Assembly (NCBI RefSeq): GCF_001949145.1
Contig: NW_019091503.1
Coordinates: 332,462-360,928 of the forward strand
Length of the DNA stretch: 28,467 nt
Origin: Acanthaster planci
Taxonomy: Eukaryota > Echinodermata > Asteroidea > Valvatida > Acanthasteridae
Direction of reading: 5' to 3'
Of this stretch, positions 1 to 12,500 are shown one piece after another. The position numbers and the translations under genes are program-made. Each line of letters begins with the position of its first letter. Within the stretch, counting starts at the first letter, position 1. The notes below the pieces were generated by a model. It did no database searches. It was not told where the DNA came from and worked only from the letters and a program-made list of their open reading frames with translations.

Positions 1-416
1 AAACCTGAGGTCTATCTTGGATCCTTAATTTCCCAGTTTTTATGGCCCAACCTGCTCTTGTAGGACTTTAAGTTGCCAGTGCAAGGATGTTAATATGTCT
101 TTATTGTTAATCATTACACAGTAGCTATTTACACGTTATTTTAGAATAATACCATTCATTTAAATATGTTGAAGTGGATCCCTTCACTTTGTTATCTTCT
201 TAGAACATTGGCTTGTTTAGGGGTTTGATGTTTTGGCCTACCATACATTGAGGTAGTCTCTGAAAATCTTAGATATAAATTGAACAGGAGCACAGATGTA
301 TTTCTATGATATTTGTAATCTTACATTGGAGTCATAGTTCCTTGCTTTGTTGCTTGGTCATTTCACTACAGAATCTCTCTAGATAACCAAAATCTTTGAA
401 TTTGTGTTTCTGTCAG

Positions 417-569
417 AAACTTGTGAATGAGACATTCCAGCAGATGTGGTTTTCACCACTCCCAACAACAAACACAGACAAGCTGCTGAAGAGAGCACTC
501 AATGTTATTGAAGTTGTTGCAGCCAGCAAAGAGCATGGGTATGACTGGTTGGAACAGCTACTGACAAAT
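417..569 (+). CDS. NIPBL: NIPBL exon (first in window)
   Basis: Borders are tgtcag|AAACTTGTG and ACAAAT|gtaagt, phase 0 to 0, 51 codons. It begins KLVNETFQQMWFSP and ends GYDWLEQLLTN, a conserved HEAT-region segment of NIPBL. The open frame runs slightly upstream into the intron, so its apparent start there is not a real start codon. Confidence 0.93.
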
Positions 570-3500
570 GTAAGTGACAAGTTGTTAGTAACCCAACCCT
601 TCAAGGTCTTGTCAAACACCAGATTGTGGAGGATCATGCAGGCTTGAAGGAGTGAAGGTGGAGACTGGCTCAGTTACTTGTCATGAGACTAGTTCAAAGC
701 CTACATTGAAAAGCTTACGTTACAAAGATTGTGCCATAGGTTTACTGCCTAGTGGATTATTATGAAGGCTTCAGGAAAGTTTCTGGGAAGAATGCCCCTT
801 TTTTGTTCGAATGTTTTGTATCTTACTTACCCTTGTTGGAGATTAAAAAAATATTTACTTGACTGGGGGGATGTAATAAGTCCTATTACTGTTCTGTGTA
901 ACAACAGTTGTCAATGCGATGTTTGCTCATTGCAGCAGTTTTCCTACAAAATGTTTGATTGAAGAATTAACACTGAGTGTTGGTCATTTGTCTTGTGTTT
1001 TAGTTGCTGAAAGCAGAGGAAGATGCCAGACATAAACCCGTCCAGAAAGCTTGCCTACAAATCACTGATTGCTTGGTGGAACATGTACTCCGATTAGAAC
1101 TCCAGTCAACAGGTGGGTGCAACACCACCGATCTGTGTATAATGATTGGTTGAAATACTAAACTGTTGGACTTCCCAGGAAACTATTTTTGAAAATAATT
1201 GGAAGTAATTTGTTAGACGTTAGGATTTGCCTGGTGGTAAGTAAGACTGAAAGTCTGCTATTCAAAGTGCATCTGGCACTGGAGAAACAGTGAACTCAAA
1301 CAAGTCTGCAGTGTTCTCGTCTCCTGAAGCAGGAACAGAGCACTCTTCAAAATCTTGAGTTACCTGGCTCTTTAAAGAGCGTAACATCATTCACAAAGCG
1401 GTGTACAGGTTGGCTTCATAGACTTTATTTCATACTTTGGTAGTTTGTGCCATTTTCAGGCTTTGATAATCTTTTGTAATCCACTTGGTTTTTCTCTCAG
1501 AGTCATCTGCAGAAGGCAGAGTTAGCAGTCAACGTTTGGTTAGTTGTCTACAGACTTTATATCTCTTTAGTAAAGTCAAACCAGAGTTGATGGTCACCCA
1601 TGCCACCACTTTCCAACCCTACCTCAGCACACGATGCAGTGTAAGCAACCAAGTTTTGTCTCTAAATCATTATACAGGCTGTCCATATAAAAAATGGACT
1701 GAGATAAAAATTAGTGTGATGGCAAAACTACGTTATATATGGGAAAAAGAAATATATCTCTAGAAAAGGCAGAATGTTCTCTTTGTAATGCTAGACAGCT
1801 TGCGATGTAATTGACACAGATGAGTGAACAAATTAAACTGATGTTAAGGGTACTGAAATTGGCATTGTGAAAGGTTTTCATATTTGATTAACAAGGCTCA
1901 ACCATGCAAATGTGCAGAATACCAATTGTCTTTGCTTTAAGAACACATTCTTGAAAACAAGGAATGTACCTAAATCAATCTCATTTGGTTTGGTTTCGCT
2001 TATTACTTCATAAGTTTAATGTGCTGTGCCCTCCACATGGCCACCATTCCTGTCAATGCACATCTGACAATTTTATGTAATTTTCATCTTGGTATACTTT
2101 TTTTATGTGGACACCCTGTATTTTGAGCTGTGTAGACATCCTGAATCGTAGATTTTGATTTTTTGTTGATAACGAAAGCTTTAATATTGATATAAATGAC
2201 TTCAAGAAGAAGCCAACAAAAAATGGCAGGGAGCTCCTGCTGACAACTTCTAGGGAATAGATGGGTTAGAGTTGACAATCAGTTGATATGAAGACACTAG
2301 GGACAGAGAACATCCAGTAGATTTTTCTGTCAAGGTTTCTCTTTGTTATGCTGCACTATGACTAAATTACTGTGCTTAGCTACTCAGGAAACTCAAAATA
2401 TCAAGGCTTTGTGGTAAATACTTTAATTGTTCCTAATTTTACTCTGTTTTCAGACACAAGGTGATTTCCTGGTTGTTCACAACGTTGCCCGTATCTTAGA
2501 GTTAGTGGTTCCTCTGATGGATCATCCTAGTGAGATATTCTTAGCTAGTCTTGAAGAGGACATGATGAAACTCATCATCAGACATGGTCAAACGGTGAGT
2601 TGATTTACCTGTAGCAGTACCTAAGTTGCATTTAAATCTGCGCTATGTACCATTTGTCGACGTTGAGCATGGCAGTAATATGCAGCTTTATGTTGAGGCC
2701 TACCTCACTGAGAGTGTGATTTGTGGGTATTATTGAAAGTATTTCGAAGAGTACCCACCCACGTAAAGACGTCAGTATAACCTGTCAGAAAAATAGTTTA
2801 ATCAGTGCCCAAATTAGATGAATGCTGAAAGTTAGTTTCTTCGTGGTTGAAATTAGATTTGCATATTTTCTAGATTACTAAATGTGCAACTACATTTTTT
2901 TGTCTAACATAAATCCAACAGGTACTACAGAGCTGTGTTAGCTGTCTAGGTGCTGTTGTTAACAAAGTCACTCATAACTACAAACTAGTCAGGGATTGCT
3001 TCCAGAAGTACTTTGGTAAGTTGCTGTCTCAGTGTTAACGAGCCGCAATTGCTGTCATTGATCTACAGGATCTTAAGCCGTGTCTCATAGACGAGTGTTT
3101 AACAAGAAGGTTGTTACACGACAGCATACCAATTTTGTAAATAAGATATTTGTCAAGTTAGTTCATAAAAATCTTTGTCACGTGTGTATTCATATTTTGA
3201 AATTTGTCCGTTTAATGTTGGAAAATTTAGTTAAGATATTTCCGAATCTATTACTCTGTGATCCAATTACTTTTAGTGCTAATACTATTAACGTTCACAC
3301 CTCTAAGCATGGTAAGTAGTGGTGTGCAATTTTTGACAGTTAAATTTTGTTTTAATTCTCTTCAGCGGTGCTGTCCAAGTTGAAGACAGAACATGAAGCC
3401 AACCCAGAAAGTGCTACCATGGCCAAGAACAAGAACACACTCTTGAGGGCGCTCTTCACTGTTGGTCTGTTCTGTAAGCACTTTGACTTTGATGCAGGCA

Positions 3501-6500
3501 TCAAGCACTCAAAGGTGAGTTGAAAATTACTGTTCTGACTGGAGGTGATATTTAGAAGATCAGAATGGATCTAAAGATGGCATTTTGTTGTCAACAAGAA
3601 GGAGTGAAGAGAGCTATCTGTGATGTCGCTTTGTTTTTTCCACAGCAGTCTGGAGACAGTCCACGGACACCTAAGAATCCTCATGTGGTAAGTCCAGTGT
3701 CTAGACATGAGCAGAAAGCTTTGTTAGTTTCACTGAACTCTCGATTCAGCAAATTATCTCATTCAACTTTCCCCCATAGGGACATCATCCCCCAAATTGT
3801 GGTCTCACATTCTGCCATGGAAGTTGTTGATCTGAGCAAGTTGACAAAAAACTTGCTGATCTTCCAACTTTGCCCCATGTCCACAGCTTGATAAGGACAA
3901 GTAAAAAAAATACATGTTTTCAGGTCAGGTCAGATGTCTCTGTTATGGGCTCTGTGCACAGACAAAAGAGCGTGCTTTGTAGCCAGAGGCTTTCCTAAAA
4001 TTATGACTGTGGCTTAAATAACAAGCCTATGGAAGAAAGCCCTTTGGGTGTAGACAGTACCCATTGATGCGTGTTGCTCCTGCCTACATCCACTTGGTAG
4101 GGATAACAATCTACCTGTCTACAAGTGACAGCTTAATATCTCACTGGTTGGTATGCACCTGTCTAGCTGGAAACATAAACCTTAACTCTCCAAGGGCCTT
4201 CAAAATTACTTGGAAGTTTTGGAGATTTTCACAAGATATAGTAGGGCAGGGTCCAGGCAGTGTTTTTTTAACATGGGGCTTGCTGTCCCTTTGAAGATAA
4301 TATATAAAGAAATTTGTGTTGGATTCCTGCACAGTTATGGATTTTCCGTGATTTCAGAAAAGTTAGCAAAAACTTTTAAGCCACTTGAAGTTGAGCAATC
4401 GTGGCATACCGAAGCCCTGCATTGAAATTGGTCCCCCCTGTCTATGGCAGTGAAGACGGAAGAAATAGTGCTTGTGTACAGAGCTCATAATCTTTCTCAA
4501 ATATCTCAAGCCAGTTTTGGATTGTGATGGATTTTGAATATAAAACCTGCTTAAGGACATTAACTATTGAAAGCTGTGCAGGAAACCTGTGTTTATTTTA
4601 CTTGGCCTTGTGCTGTTCTTGTTGGGTCTCCCGTGTCATTTCAATGTATATTGATCCAATGTGATTTTTGTCCTCAGCCCACAAGTGAAAGCCCACAAAC
4701 TGTCCCCAATAACGTGGTATGTATTTTCAGATTTGTGCAAAAATCATTTTCCTCGAGACATTCATTAACACTTCTTTTTTTTCTGATCTTTGCGTGAACA
4801 AAGATTCGCTCCTGTGACTGTATGGATGTGTTTTGACTGTCAAGATACTTTGTAAAATCATACAAGTTTCTGTACTCTTTCACATTTTCCCATTCATAAA
4901 TGGAGCCATTAATTGTCAGTTGAACAAAGTGTGTGTTATTGTGACTTCAAACATTCTTCCAGGATGGACATTTTTTGGACAATATTTTAATGGTTTGCCA
5001 AAGAGTTTTTTAATTTCAATGGAATCAAACATCTAAATGTTGATCTGTGTAGAAATGTAGAATCTTTGAAACTACACGATTTTGTATATCTATAAAATCT
5101 TATAAGAGGTACTGAAACACATCATAATCTAGCTAAATCATGGATTTTGTCTGAGAAAGATCTTTATATTCCTATAGCAAAGAAATCAGTCCTAAAAACC
5201 TTTTGTGCAAATAACAAAGAAGGAAGTATATATTGCTCTGTAAGATTGAGAAAAGAGCAAAATATAAACTCAAATAGGAATAAAACTTGTATTGCTTTGA
5301 CAATAAAAGCTAAGTCATGGTTTACATGAATTGTTTTTGGTTTTTTACAACCAGCAGTACACCAGTAAACTGCTACAAATGATCCCAAATTCTGCTCCAA
5401 ATATGGTTGCTTCACAAAGTGTGACAAATCAGGTGTGATCCATCATACTTGTCTTTCCATGTGTAAAAATCACTTTCCCAGTCTTAGAATTCCTTCACCT
5501 TTCCATACATAGCACACAAAATCCTCCAAGAAAAGTAATTTTTGTTTAATTTGTTAAACAGTTTCAATAACCTTACGTTCTTTAATACTGCGAAAATTGT
5601 TACTTGAGAATCCCATGGTGAACTGATAACCTTGGTGTTGTCTAGTACCCAGCACTCATCTCACATCATTCGAAGTAATTCTGTTTCACATTCATTGTCA
5701 AACACTTGATCACATTCCCATGGTTATCTGTTCATTAACATTACCTGAAGTTCGACATGTAAGATGTTGCCTGAGAGAAAAAAAAGAGTGAGAGGTTAAA
5801 TACAGTCAGTTTCTGACAAAGTGGGGGTACATATCAAAGCCTAACCCTGAAGAGGTTTGGGGAGGGGTACATATCAAAGCCTAACCCTGAAGAGGTTTGG
5901 GGAGGGGTACATATCAAAGCCTAACCCTGAAGAGGTTTGGGGTGGGGTACATATCAAAGCCTAACCCTGAAGAGGTTTGGGGTGGGGTATATATCAAAGC
6001 CTAATCCCAAAGAGGGTGTTGTGGTGGTGTTTGTAGTTTAGCCAAGAAAAAGAAACTGTGTTTAATTTCACAATTAAGTGATCCTGAAAGTGTTGTGGTA
6101 ATACTTGTGTTCCTTTTGATTGGGCTGCCCGTAAGGTTACTAACTTGAGCAACTTGTCTTGACCTGTACACTAAATCTATTGCTGTAATAAGCCACTTGC
6201 GAGTTAAATTTGAATAAAATCTGGCACACTGTGCTACCTAATTACATAGAAACGTAACAATTTGAATTCCCCAGACTAAAGTCACTGTTGCTATACCTCG
6301 TGATTTGGGGAAAGCTTTTGCATAGCGACCACCATCTCTGGAATGGACTGGTTCCTTTGTGCCCTTCTTATCCATTGAGAACAGTGTATTGTTGCAAGGT
6401 TTCTCTAACGTATCTAAGCAAAAGCTTACCCCGAATTACGAGGTATAGCAACAGTGGGTTTAGTATGGAGAATTCAAGTTGTTATGTTCTCGTGAATTTA

Positions 6501-9500
6501 AAGAACTCAGTGTACCAGATTTTATTCAAACTTAACTCGCAAATGGCTTATTAGTTACTGAGGTGATACCACGGTTTTAGTCGTTGTCTTTGTCACTGTT
6601 AAGTTTCAGTGACAGATATTTCTATGATACCTTTGTAATGTGCATTCGTATCAGGTACCACAGGTAGAAATTCTCTCATGAAATATTACGGAATGCTGTA
6701 GTTGTCTCATCTTTACTCCGTTGAAGTGTTCCTTAAGATGCACATTTCTATTGCAGTTGCTCATTTAATACAGAAAAAAAAATGTATCCTTTTAAGTATG
6801 AACAGGTTGTATTAGCCAATATACGAAAAATATGAGGTCATGCTTTGTTGATCTTGTCCCATCTCACTGCCTTTATAGGAAGGCGTACATGTAAACAAAG
6901 CATGGCTTCATTTTGCAGTGGGTCTTTTGCATAGTAACAGATGAGGTAAAAATTTCTACCACTTAAAAAGATGGACAACATTTTGTTAACGATGCAGTGT
7001 TTGCTGAAGCCAACCTGTGATGTGAATGGAGGCATACTTCAGGCAGGATACTTGCAAAGATTTCCTTTTTAATGAGGAGTTTTTTGCATTCACCAGGTGC
7101 CAATCAGGGAACGTGTCTTTGATGTCCTTTTCTACTTCTGCTATCATGAAGATGAAGAAGTCCGAATGAAAGCCATCACTGGTGCCGGCTTCTTGTGCAA
7201 TCGTCATGCCGACTTCCTTCTGGGTACAAAAATGAAGACACTCTATTGGGATATCTTGATGGATACCTCAACCTCCACCAAACTTGTCTGTCAGGTGTGT
7301 AGCTGTGAAATTTCAAGTTAGCGTTGTTGTCCAGTACTTCCAAATACAGTACCATGTATTCTACAAGTACATGTTGATGAATAATTGAGACAACCCTTAG
7401 GATGTGTCCAAGAAAATTTTGATGATCAGAGAAAAGGAGACTTAAATATCAGTACAGGTTTGAATGTTGCTGCTTTGGTTAGGTTTATGAACTGGTCACT
7501 GTATATGAGTTAGTACCTTGCCAATCATTAAGAAAAAGTTGTGAGGCACTAATGCAACAGTTGAAGGTGTTCTAGAGCTTGATCAACTTACCCCTGTTTC
7601 AAACAGGCATTCTAGAGCTGTGCCGAACCAAATTAGAAGCAAATATTGAATTAAGCACGACAAAAGTTCAACATCTGAAACAATTAGGAGCGATGAGGCC
7701 AGCTAGCAGGCAAAGGATCAACACTTGAAGGTGCTCGGAACGACGGAGGAGCAACTTGGTTTCCAATGTCACTCCTTTCATGGGCCGAACCCAATGGAAA
7801 TGTGTGAAGTTCATCTGTCTGAAACCAAAAGTTAATGGGGTCAACCCAAGTCGCTCTTAATTCCATTTGGTTCGGCGTGACCCTAGAACGCCTGTCTGAA
7901 ACAGTTGTTAATCTCCCGGCCTCTTGTTTGTTATTCCATAAATGCCCTGTTGCCTGTGCTTTAGCTTTAGCTCCACAGCAAGGGATCTATCCTTTTCAAA
8001 ATTTTGTGCCCCATATCTGAGCAAGCTGATTGTGGAGCCTTGATTACACTCTGGAATATTTTTGTTGTAGGTATTGCGAAACCTTCAGTTGTACTTGACA
8101 GAGGAAGATGAGAGAATGAGAAGAGCTGATGCTGAATGTAAGTCTTGAGATGTGCAGATCTTGGCCTGAACAAGCTAAAAGAATTTATTTGGTTAAACTC
8201 AACTAACAAGTCTTGTCTATACCTTTCAGTTACATGTTCTTTAAGTGTGTACCTCTTAGTTCCAACTTGTGTTCCTGTAATCTACCACACTACCCTTTGG
8301 AATGCCTTCGAAAGGAGAGCGTCTTATTATCAGGCCAGCTAGTCATTTGTGTGACTCGATTTTGTTTGGATTATGCAGGGAACAAGATGGGAAACAAGGA
8401 GGATTTGAAGGAGATGGGCGATGTTCAATCAGGGTAGGTAGAGGCGCAAAGTTACTAGTTACCATGGATAGGATAGAGATGACCTGAGTGATTGTGATGA
8501 ATAGGCCTGATGGGTGGAACTGGATGTCCCAACGCCACCTAGTTTATTATGTACCCTCTTCTATTCTCATGCTCAAGGAACTTATTTTACTTATAAACAA
8601 CTTGGAAAACATATCTTGAAAAAGTGAAATTGATTGGCCTGCTTTGTGTAAATATTTACAAATAATTCAACTTGGTAGCTTTGGAATTTTTTTAGTTTTT
8701 TGAATGAACAAGAACTTCACAAGAACTGTATCGACCTTCTATAGTTGACATTTTTGAATTTTTCTTTTTACAAATAGTTTGTTGTTACTCTCAAAGCATT
8801 ATCCCTAGGACTAAGTCCCCACAGAATAACCCCAAGTGCAGGAACTTATTGGCACAGTCCACAGAATACGTCCAAACTTTTTGATGGCATTCAGAGTAAG
8901 GGTTAGACTTATTTCTTGAATCGCCTATACTTTCATTTCCTATCCCAACAGGATGAGCAGTTCGGTGATGCAGCTGTATCTGAAGCAAGTTATGGAAGCC
9001 ATGATCCATACACTGTCAGTAATACGTCTGTCAGCATTACAGGTTGTCATAGCAACACTAAAACAGGGTCTGGTACACCCTGTTCAGGTAAGAATATTCG
9101 TCATCCATGTTTGACCTCTCACTATTTCTAGATTTAAGTTTAACTTGCCCTTTGGAATACTGAATGTAATTTTGTCTATTCAAGTTGAACATTTTTATCA
9201 TTTCCTAAAGCCTAAACTATTGAGGTTTAGGCTGAAAAAAAGCCCAAATAGATTTTTTTTTTTCAAAAAATTTCTATAATACTCGCAAACTTCAATGACG
9301 AGATAGTTGGTTTCATTTTTCTGATCTACTTTCTTAACCGAGCCGTTGAACAACACATGTTGTAGTAACAGCTCTTTGACTAACGTCTTTTTGTTCTGTT
9401 GATAGTGTGTTCCGTATCTCATTGCCATGGGCAGTGATCCAGAGGCCACCATCAGGATAAAAGCTGATCAGCAACTGTCAGACATTGACAGCAGATATCC

Positions 9501-12500
9501 TGGATTCATTCAGGTTTGTCTCACTTCAAAATTTACATAAATAAGTGATTGCTTCCACGATGTGTGCTTCTAGTGTGCTTACTTTAGGCAGTAATATCAA
9601 GAATCCTGCAGGTTGACATCCAAATTGTGTAATCATTTATCTTTTTGTTGAGCCAACCATGTTCTAAAAGGTCTGTCTATACCAGTCAGCAGGATTTCAT
9701 GGATTTAAATCACAAAAGAGCTCTGTCTTTTTTTCTCAACACTTCACAAGACCAAAACAATGCAGAAAACTGTATTTGACATTCCAACATTTCTCAATTT
9801 CAGATGAAGGCTCTTGCTGGTATCAAGATGGCTTTCCGTCTTCAGAAGCTGTTACAAGAGGGTCAGATAGGACCCTTGAGAGGAATGAGAGAGAAGGATA
9901 GTCTGTATAGTTTGACTAACCACACTTACAGCATCATCAGGGGTCATCGCCAACACCGCAGGGCACTTTTACTCTGTCTTCTCAACCTCTTCGATGAACA
10001 AGCAGTGAGTACAAATTTACCCACACTTCCGTGCTCCGCCCACAGTTCTGAGCTCCACGCACACTTCTGTTCTATGCCCTTTGCAGAAGTTATGCACTGG
10101 ACCACAATGGTATTGCATTCCCAGTGGATGTTTAGTGTAGCTCTTGTTAAGGAGGACTGGTTTCATGTCAGAACCTTACCATTTCCTTCAACATTCACAT
10201 TGTCAAAGCCGACCCTTTACCATATTGATTCTCCATTTGGCGGCATTACAAATCCTGAATATCACCATAAATTTATGAATTTCATTGTTGATATTGCAGA
10301 AGACGGAGTTGGACCTTCTCGTGTTTGTAGCCGACAACCTTGCCTACTTTCCTTATGTCACTCAAGATGAACCACTCTTTGTAATGCATCATATTGAGAT
10401 AACGGTATCTGTCTCAGGAGCCAACCTCCTGCAGTCATTCAAAGACGTAAGTCTGTCCTCAGATTTTGTCCTGTAATGTTGGGACAGTTTTTCAATATAC
10501 AAGTGGTAGACTAGAAAGGGATAGGGGTCAAAACTTCTCTTTGACTTTGCCACATCTGTAGTATGGTATTGCAGTTTCTTGTTCCACAGTACAACTGAAA
10601 GTGGAATTTACAATAGAATTTCCCGTGAAATAACTTTGTTGGCCATGTAAAGATAGTAAAACCACATGATATGCTTTTGTTTGTCATCTATTTTTCTCCA
10701 GAACCTTGTAGGAGAACCATTTCCTCCATGGTGTCAGTCGGTCAGTTTCTATCCTTGTTGACTTACATTTATTCATATATTGCTATCGCTAGTCTTTCCA
10801 GAAGAAGCAACCATCCAGGCCAGGATCGAGGTCATCCAGAGAGAGTGTAGACGGCAAGAAAGGTGACGACTTCAGCGATGATGATGATGAAGATGAGGAA
10901 GTCCTCATGGGTGAGTGACCTGCTTCCTACACTTCTCTCTTTTTTTGTATGCAGTGCTCATAGCTGGCTCATACTTGCACAACTGAAGATACACTGTGAT
11001 GTGCATCATTACCCTATTGAATTTCACTTTACTGGAGTGAAATCTGAAGCTGACTTTGAGGAATATTCTTCAAAACTGGTACAGTCCACAAGCTTTTCCA
11101 GTTGGAATGCATTGTTACAAGGTTCCTTTCGTGGGCACCAACATTTGCTGGAAAGCTACACCTGCTGTCAATTTACATCAGTAACTGTTTCTCATTTTGC
11201 AGGATTGATACCAGAGGATCCTTGTCAACTACTTGAGTGTTGTGTTGCCTCACAAGCCTGCATCATGCTCTTGGTTCTCAAGCAACATCTTAAAGACATG
11301 TATGGCTTTAGAGATAGGTGAGGAAAATTATGAAAACTGAATTCAGTGTTAGAGAACAGAATACACATGTTTTTGACATGCACTTGACCGTTAAAGTTAA
11401 TGTCAGATTGAAAGTGAAATCCAGTGACCCTGGATTGGGTTGAAAATGCTGATTTTTTGCCCAATAAAATCTATGAAAATCTGAATTTTCATTCAGTCAT
11501 TGTGTGTAAAAAAACTGATAATAAACAAATTTTTGTCTCACATCAAGATTATCAGTTTTGCCTTCTGTTTGTATATGGTGAACTAATCTTTTCTCTTTTT
11601 CCACAGCACAATTCATCGCTATTCACCTACAGAGCCTTCCAAAGCATACGACAAGTCATTAAACCGTAAATGTGGTATAACCTTCAATCCAGCCAGAGCT
11701 CTAGAACTGCTAACTGTGGGGCAGCCCAAGACACCACTCACTGAAAAAGAGAAGAAAGACATTGTTGCTGAATATCTGGATGTTAGTGACCACACCATTT
11801 TTGTCTCTTAGTCATTACATTATCAAAACTGGCTAAGAATTCAGAATGCATAAATTAAAGACTAAAACCACTCTGTGCTGAAGGAACTAATAACTTCTTG
11901 TGAAATAGATATTGACAAAGACTATTTCAGCTGCTACATGTAGGCATAATATCTGCAGTGATTCCTATTCCAAATAGGACAGTGAACCCTTAAGCTTCTA
12001 ATACTAAGAGTAGATGAACTCTTACAAATTGCTCATAGTTTGTGTGGCTCTTTAACCGTATCCTTTAAGGTACTGTTGCAGTGACATGAAACCTTGTTCC
12101 AGTCGGCATGATCTGGGATAATACTTGATAAGTTATGGGGGATCATGCAGAGCCAAATGTGGAGATGCTTACTGTAATTACTAAGGAAGAATCAGCTGGG
12201 TTCCAATCGTAGGCAGTTGATATGGCACACAATTTGAACTGTAACTGGTATTCTTTTACTCCCCTCTCCCAGTTCAAGCAGCTAATGGAGCTGATGGATC
12301 CATCAGACGATGAAGATGAGGATGGAGATCGACCTGATTCCAGTAGGTCTAAGACTCCTACTGCAGCTGTCGCCTCCAGCTCCGCCCACAACACCTCAGG
12401 GAATACAAACGATGACAGTAGGCCACAATCAGCAGCAGGAGCAGCTAGTCCTAACGCTGTCGTCGTGGTGAAAGATGACGATGATTCAGATGCTGCCCCA

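Noticed and set aside
5827-6016. CRISPR-like array
   Set aside because: Units are contiguous 40-bp repeats without unique spacers, and the setting is an animal intron.
7684-8020. Open frames on both strands around 7.7-8.0 kb
   Set aside because: They lie mainly in the family 2 inverted-repeat element; similarity between strands reflects the palindrome, not a protein.
10005-10370. Extension of the 9804 open frame to 188 residues
   Set aside because: A strong donor follows codon 67 and the NIPBL match resumes at 10300 in another frame; the intermediate residues match nothing.
11424-11669. 81-codon frame overlapping a NIPBL exon
   Set aside because: It reads the NIPBL exon at 11607 in the wrong frame; the right frame gives the conserved YSPTEPSKAYDK segment.
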